Part shown: in pieces, positions 41,701 to 42,783 of the stretch
Numbering within the stretch: position 1 is the stretch's first letter
How the letters are laid out: every line of letters begins with the position of its first letter
Assembly (NCBI GenBank): GCA_947458705.1
Contig: CANHAH010000009.1
Span: 1-42,783, forward strand
Reading direction: 5' to 3'
From: Opitutia bacterium
Lineage (GTDB): Bacteria; Verrucomicrobiota; Verrucomicrobiia; Opitutales; Opitutaceae
DNA length: 42,783 bases
The notes under the pieces: generated by a model
What the model was told of the DNA's origin: nothing
Seen by the model: the letters and a program-made list of their open reading frames with translations, nothing else
The model's database searches: none
Made by a program: the position numbers and the translations under genes

Positions 41701-41971
41701 TTCGATTATCTTGGTCGACTTCATCGAGCTTCGTCGGGCGCATGGTCTCTCGCTACGCGACGCCGTCGTCGAAGCAGGCGCCGTGCGCTTTCGTCCGATG
41801 TTGCTCACCGCGCTCGCCGTCGTGATCGGGGCGAGCGTCATCCTCGCTGACCCGATTTTCCAAGGTCTAGCCATTAGCCTCATGGCCGGTGAAATCGCCT
41901 CACTTCTCATCAGCCGTATGGCCGTGCCCGTTTTGTACTTTATGGCGAACCACAAAACGCCGGCACCGTAA
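38726..41971 (+). CDS. RND efflux transporter permease
   Basis: Inner-membrane proton-driven pump of 1081 residues, AcrB/HAE family size. Features: first helix [73 protein letters not shown]; helix 4 with the proton-relay Asp pair in [17 protein letters not shown]; and a second half with [52 protein letters not shown]. Substrate class is unclear; the sequence looks like the group whose substrates include metals, solvents or lipophilic compounds. Translation starts at GTG 38726 inside the adaptor gene. The proposed ArsR-type control suggests induction by a reactive sulfur or metal signal. Confidence 0.95.
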   Translation: [1081 protein letters not shown]

Positions 41972-42014
41972 TCTAAAATTTTGCGTCCGTAAAAAATCCA
42001 CCACCCACCATCCC

Positions 42015-42212
42015 ATGAAATCCAACGTCGGTTCTATCGATCGCATTCTTCGCATCATCATCGGCCTGGCTGTGCTCGGCGCCGGTTACACGTTTAAGTC
42101 GTGGTGGGGCCTTGTCGGGCTCCTGCCCCTGCTCACCGCGGCCTTTCGCCTCTGCCCCGCCTACCTGCCCTTCGGCCTGAGCACGTGCTCAGGCTCCGAT
42201 CGAAGTCATTAG
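42015..42212 (+). CDS. Second DUF2892 membrane protein
   Basis: Membrane protein of 65 residues: KSNVGSIDRILRIIIGLAVLGAGYTFKSWWGLVGLLPLLTAAFRLCPAYLPFGLSTC. The N-V-G-x-x-D-R-x-x-R opening and C-P-x-Y-x-x-F/L-G ending are the DUF2892 consensus, better kept than in the protein at 37468-37698. ATG 42015 lies 43 bases after the pump. Likely works together with the first copy and the next gene in sulfur chemistry; inferred from context only. Confidence 0.88.
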   Translation: MKSNVGSIDRILRIIIGLAVLGAGYTFKSWWGLVGLLPLLTAAFRLCPAYLPFGLSTCSGSDRSH

Positions 42213-42289
42213 CGCGCACTCATTTCTTCCGTCTGGATAGGAAAGAATTTCACGGCGCGGACAGAGGCAACTCACCGCGACCTCACCGC

Positions 42290-42308
42290 AGTTCGCACAA
42301 AGCGAACT
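42290..42308 (+). promoter_or_regulatory. Hairpin between DUF2892 and SQR-like genes
   Basis: AGTTCGC (42290-42296) and GCGAACT (42302-42308) pair perfectly around ACAAA, 23 bases before the ATG of the next gene. The direct repeat CTCACCGC at 42271-42278 and 42282-42289 precedes it. No T run follows; it may be a processing or attenuation signal. Confidence 0.35.
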
Positions 42309-42331
42309 CCCACTCTCAACCCTTCCTAACC

Positions 42332-42783
42332 ATGGCTAAAACTGTAATCTTGGGCGCCGGCATCGCCGGCCACACCGCGGCGACGCTGCTGCGAAAAAAA
42401 CTTTCCGCTCAACACGAGATTGTCGTCATCTCTCCTCAAGCCGAGTGGAACTGGATTCCTTCCAACATCTGGGTCGGGGTCGGCGCCATGGAAAGACGCG
42501 AGGTCGTGTTCCCCCTCGCGCCCGTGTACGCCCGGCAAGGCATCGAGTTTCGTCAGGGCTTCGCGACTGCACTTCGCCCCGAAGGCAGCGTGGATCTGCC
42601 TCAAGCCCACATCGAATACACCGCCGCCCAAGCAAAACCAGGCGAGCCACCTGCCCGCGAAACCTACGATTATCTCGTCAACGCCACTGGGCCCAAACTC
42701 AACTTCGGCGCGACGCCCGGACTCGGCCCGCATGGCGGACATTCGTGGTCCGTCTGCACCGCCGACCACGCCGTCGCCGCCGC
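42332..42783 (+). CDS. FAD-dependent oxidoreductase, sulfide:quinone-reductase-like, 3' truncated
   Basis: Start of a flavoprotein whose frame runs off the window end; about 150 residues are visible. MAKTVILGAGIAGHTAATLLRKKL is the FAD-binding Rossmann G-x-G-x-x-G, and WNWIPSNIWVGVGAMERREVVFPLAPVYARQGIEFRQG matches the opening of the SQR/FCSD/NDH-2 group. The region YDYLVNATGPKLNFG is the second nucleotide-contact motif. Given the upstream DUF2892 proteins and ArsR-type regulator I favour sulfide:quinone oxidoreductase, which oxidises sulfide and reduces quinone at the membrane. The key C-terminal cysteines lie beyond the window, so this cannot be settled here. Confidence 0.8.
   Translation, partial: MAKTVILGAGIAGHTAATLLRKKLSAQHEIVVISPQAEWNWIPSNIWVGVGAMERREVVFPLAPVYARQGIEFRQGFATALRPEGSVDLPQAHIEYTAAQAKPGEPPARETYDYLVNATGPKLNFGATPGLGPHGGHSWSVCTADHAVAA

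Overview
The window is about 42.8 kb of GC-rich, densely coded bacterial chromosome. Gene content points to a Gram-negative member of the Verrucomicrobiota, most likely Opitutaceae-like. The reasons are a TonB-dependent receptor with an N-terminal carboxypeptidase-regulatory-like domain, Tat-exported Gfo/Idh/MocA oxidoreductases next to a HEAT/discoidin protein, many secreted proteins, weak or absent Shine-Dalgarno sequences, and the rpmH-rnpA-yidD-yidC block in an unusual setting. There is no rRNA gene to confirm this, so the assignment is inference. I see no tRNA gene, CRISPR array, prophage or insertion sequence.

Layout. Positions 1-4122 (mostly +): a 5'-truncated ABC ATPase with its membrane partner, a small zincin metallopeptidase, a SYLF-domain secreted protein closed by a good terminator, and a VOC-fold protein. 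Positions 4164-5569 (-): a stand-alone CinA domain and exonuclease III. Positions 5594-7309 (+): a possibly structured leader in front of a fungal-type cystathionine gamma-synthase-like enzyme. Positions 7392-8067: an AbrB/MazE-like antitoxin and PIN toxin, with a promoter and palindrome that predict a leaderless mRNA; the PIN protein has Gln in place of the conserved second acidic residue. Positions 8231-9838: a DUF167 protein and a MATE exporter. Positions 9938-13835 (-): five envelope genes, including an LpoB-like, a YcfL-like and a COG3014-like lipoprotein. Positions 13981-18221: an AEC transporter and a large TonB receptor. Positions 18288-23741: a GDPD-like enzyme, PpnP, a cyclophilin, a second toxin-antitoxin pair (ParE type) overlapping an exported M20 amidohydrolase, and an FKBP.

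Positions 23789-25806 (-) look like one operon: Phd/YefM antitoxin, PIN toxin, YfcE-like phosphoesterase and a YgjP-like metalloprotease. It is divergent from a Y-family DNA polymerase (25891-27201). Positions 27318-32676 (+) are tightly packed housekeeping genes (rpmH, rnpA, yidD, yidC, YebC family, metX, metW) followed by a small membrane protein. Positions 33231-36830 (-) are a secreted oxidoreductase and HEAT/F5-8C pair.

Positions 37034-42783 form what looks like a reactive-sulfur stress island: a divergent ArsR-type repressor, a DUF2892 protein, an RND adaptor and pump, a second DUF2892 protein, and an FAD oxidoreductase resembling sulfide:quinone oxidoreductase that runs off the window end. 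An AT-rich palindromic region sits between the repressor and the structural genes.

I found no single clearly new system. The best candidates for follow-up are the Phd-PIN-phosphoesterase-protease operon opposite the Y-family polymerase, the E-to-Q PIN protein with a predicted leaderless promoter, the structured leader before the cystathionine synthase homologue, and the sulfur/RND island.
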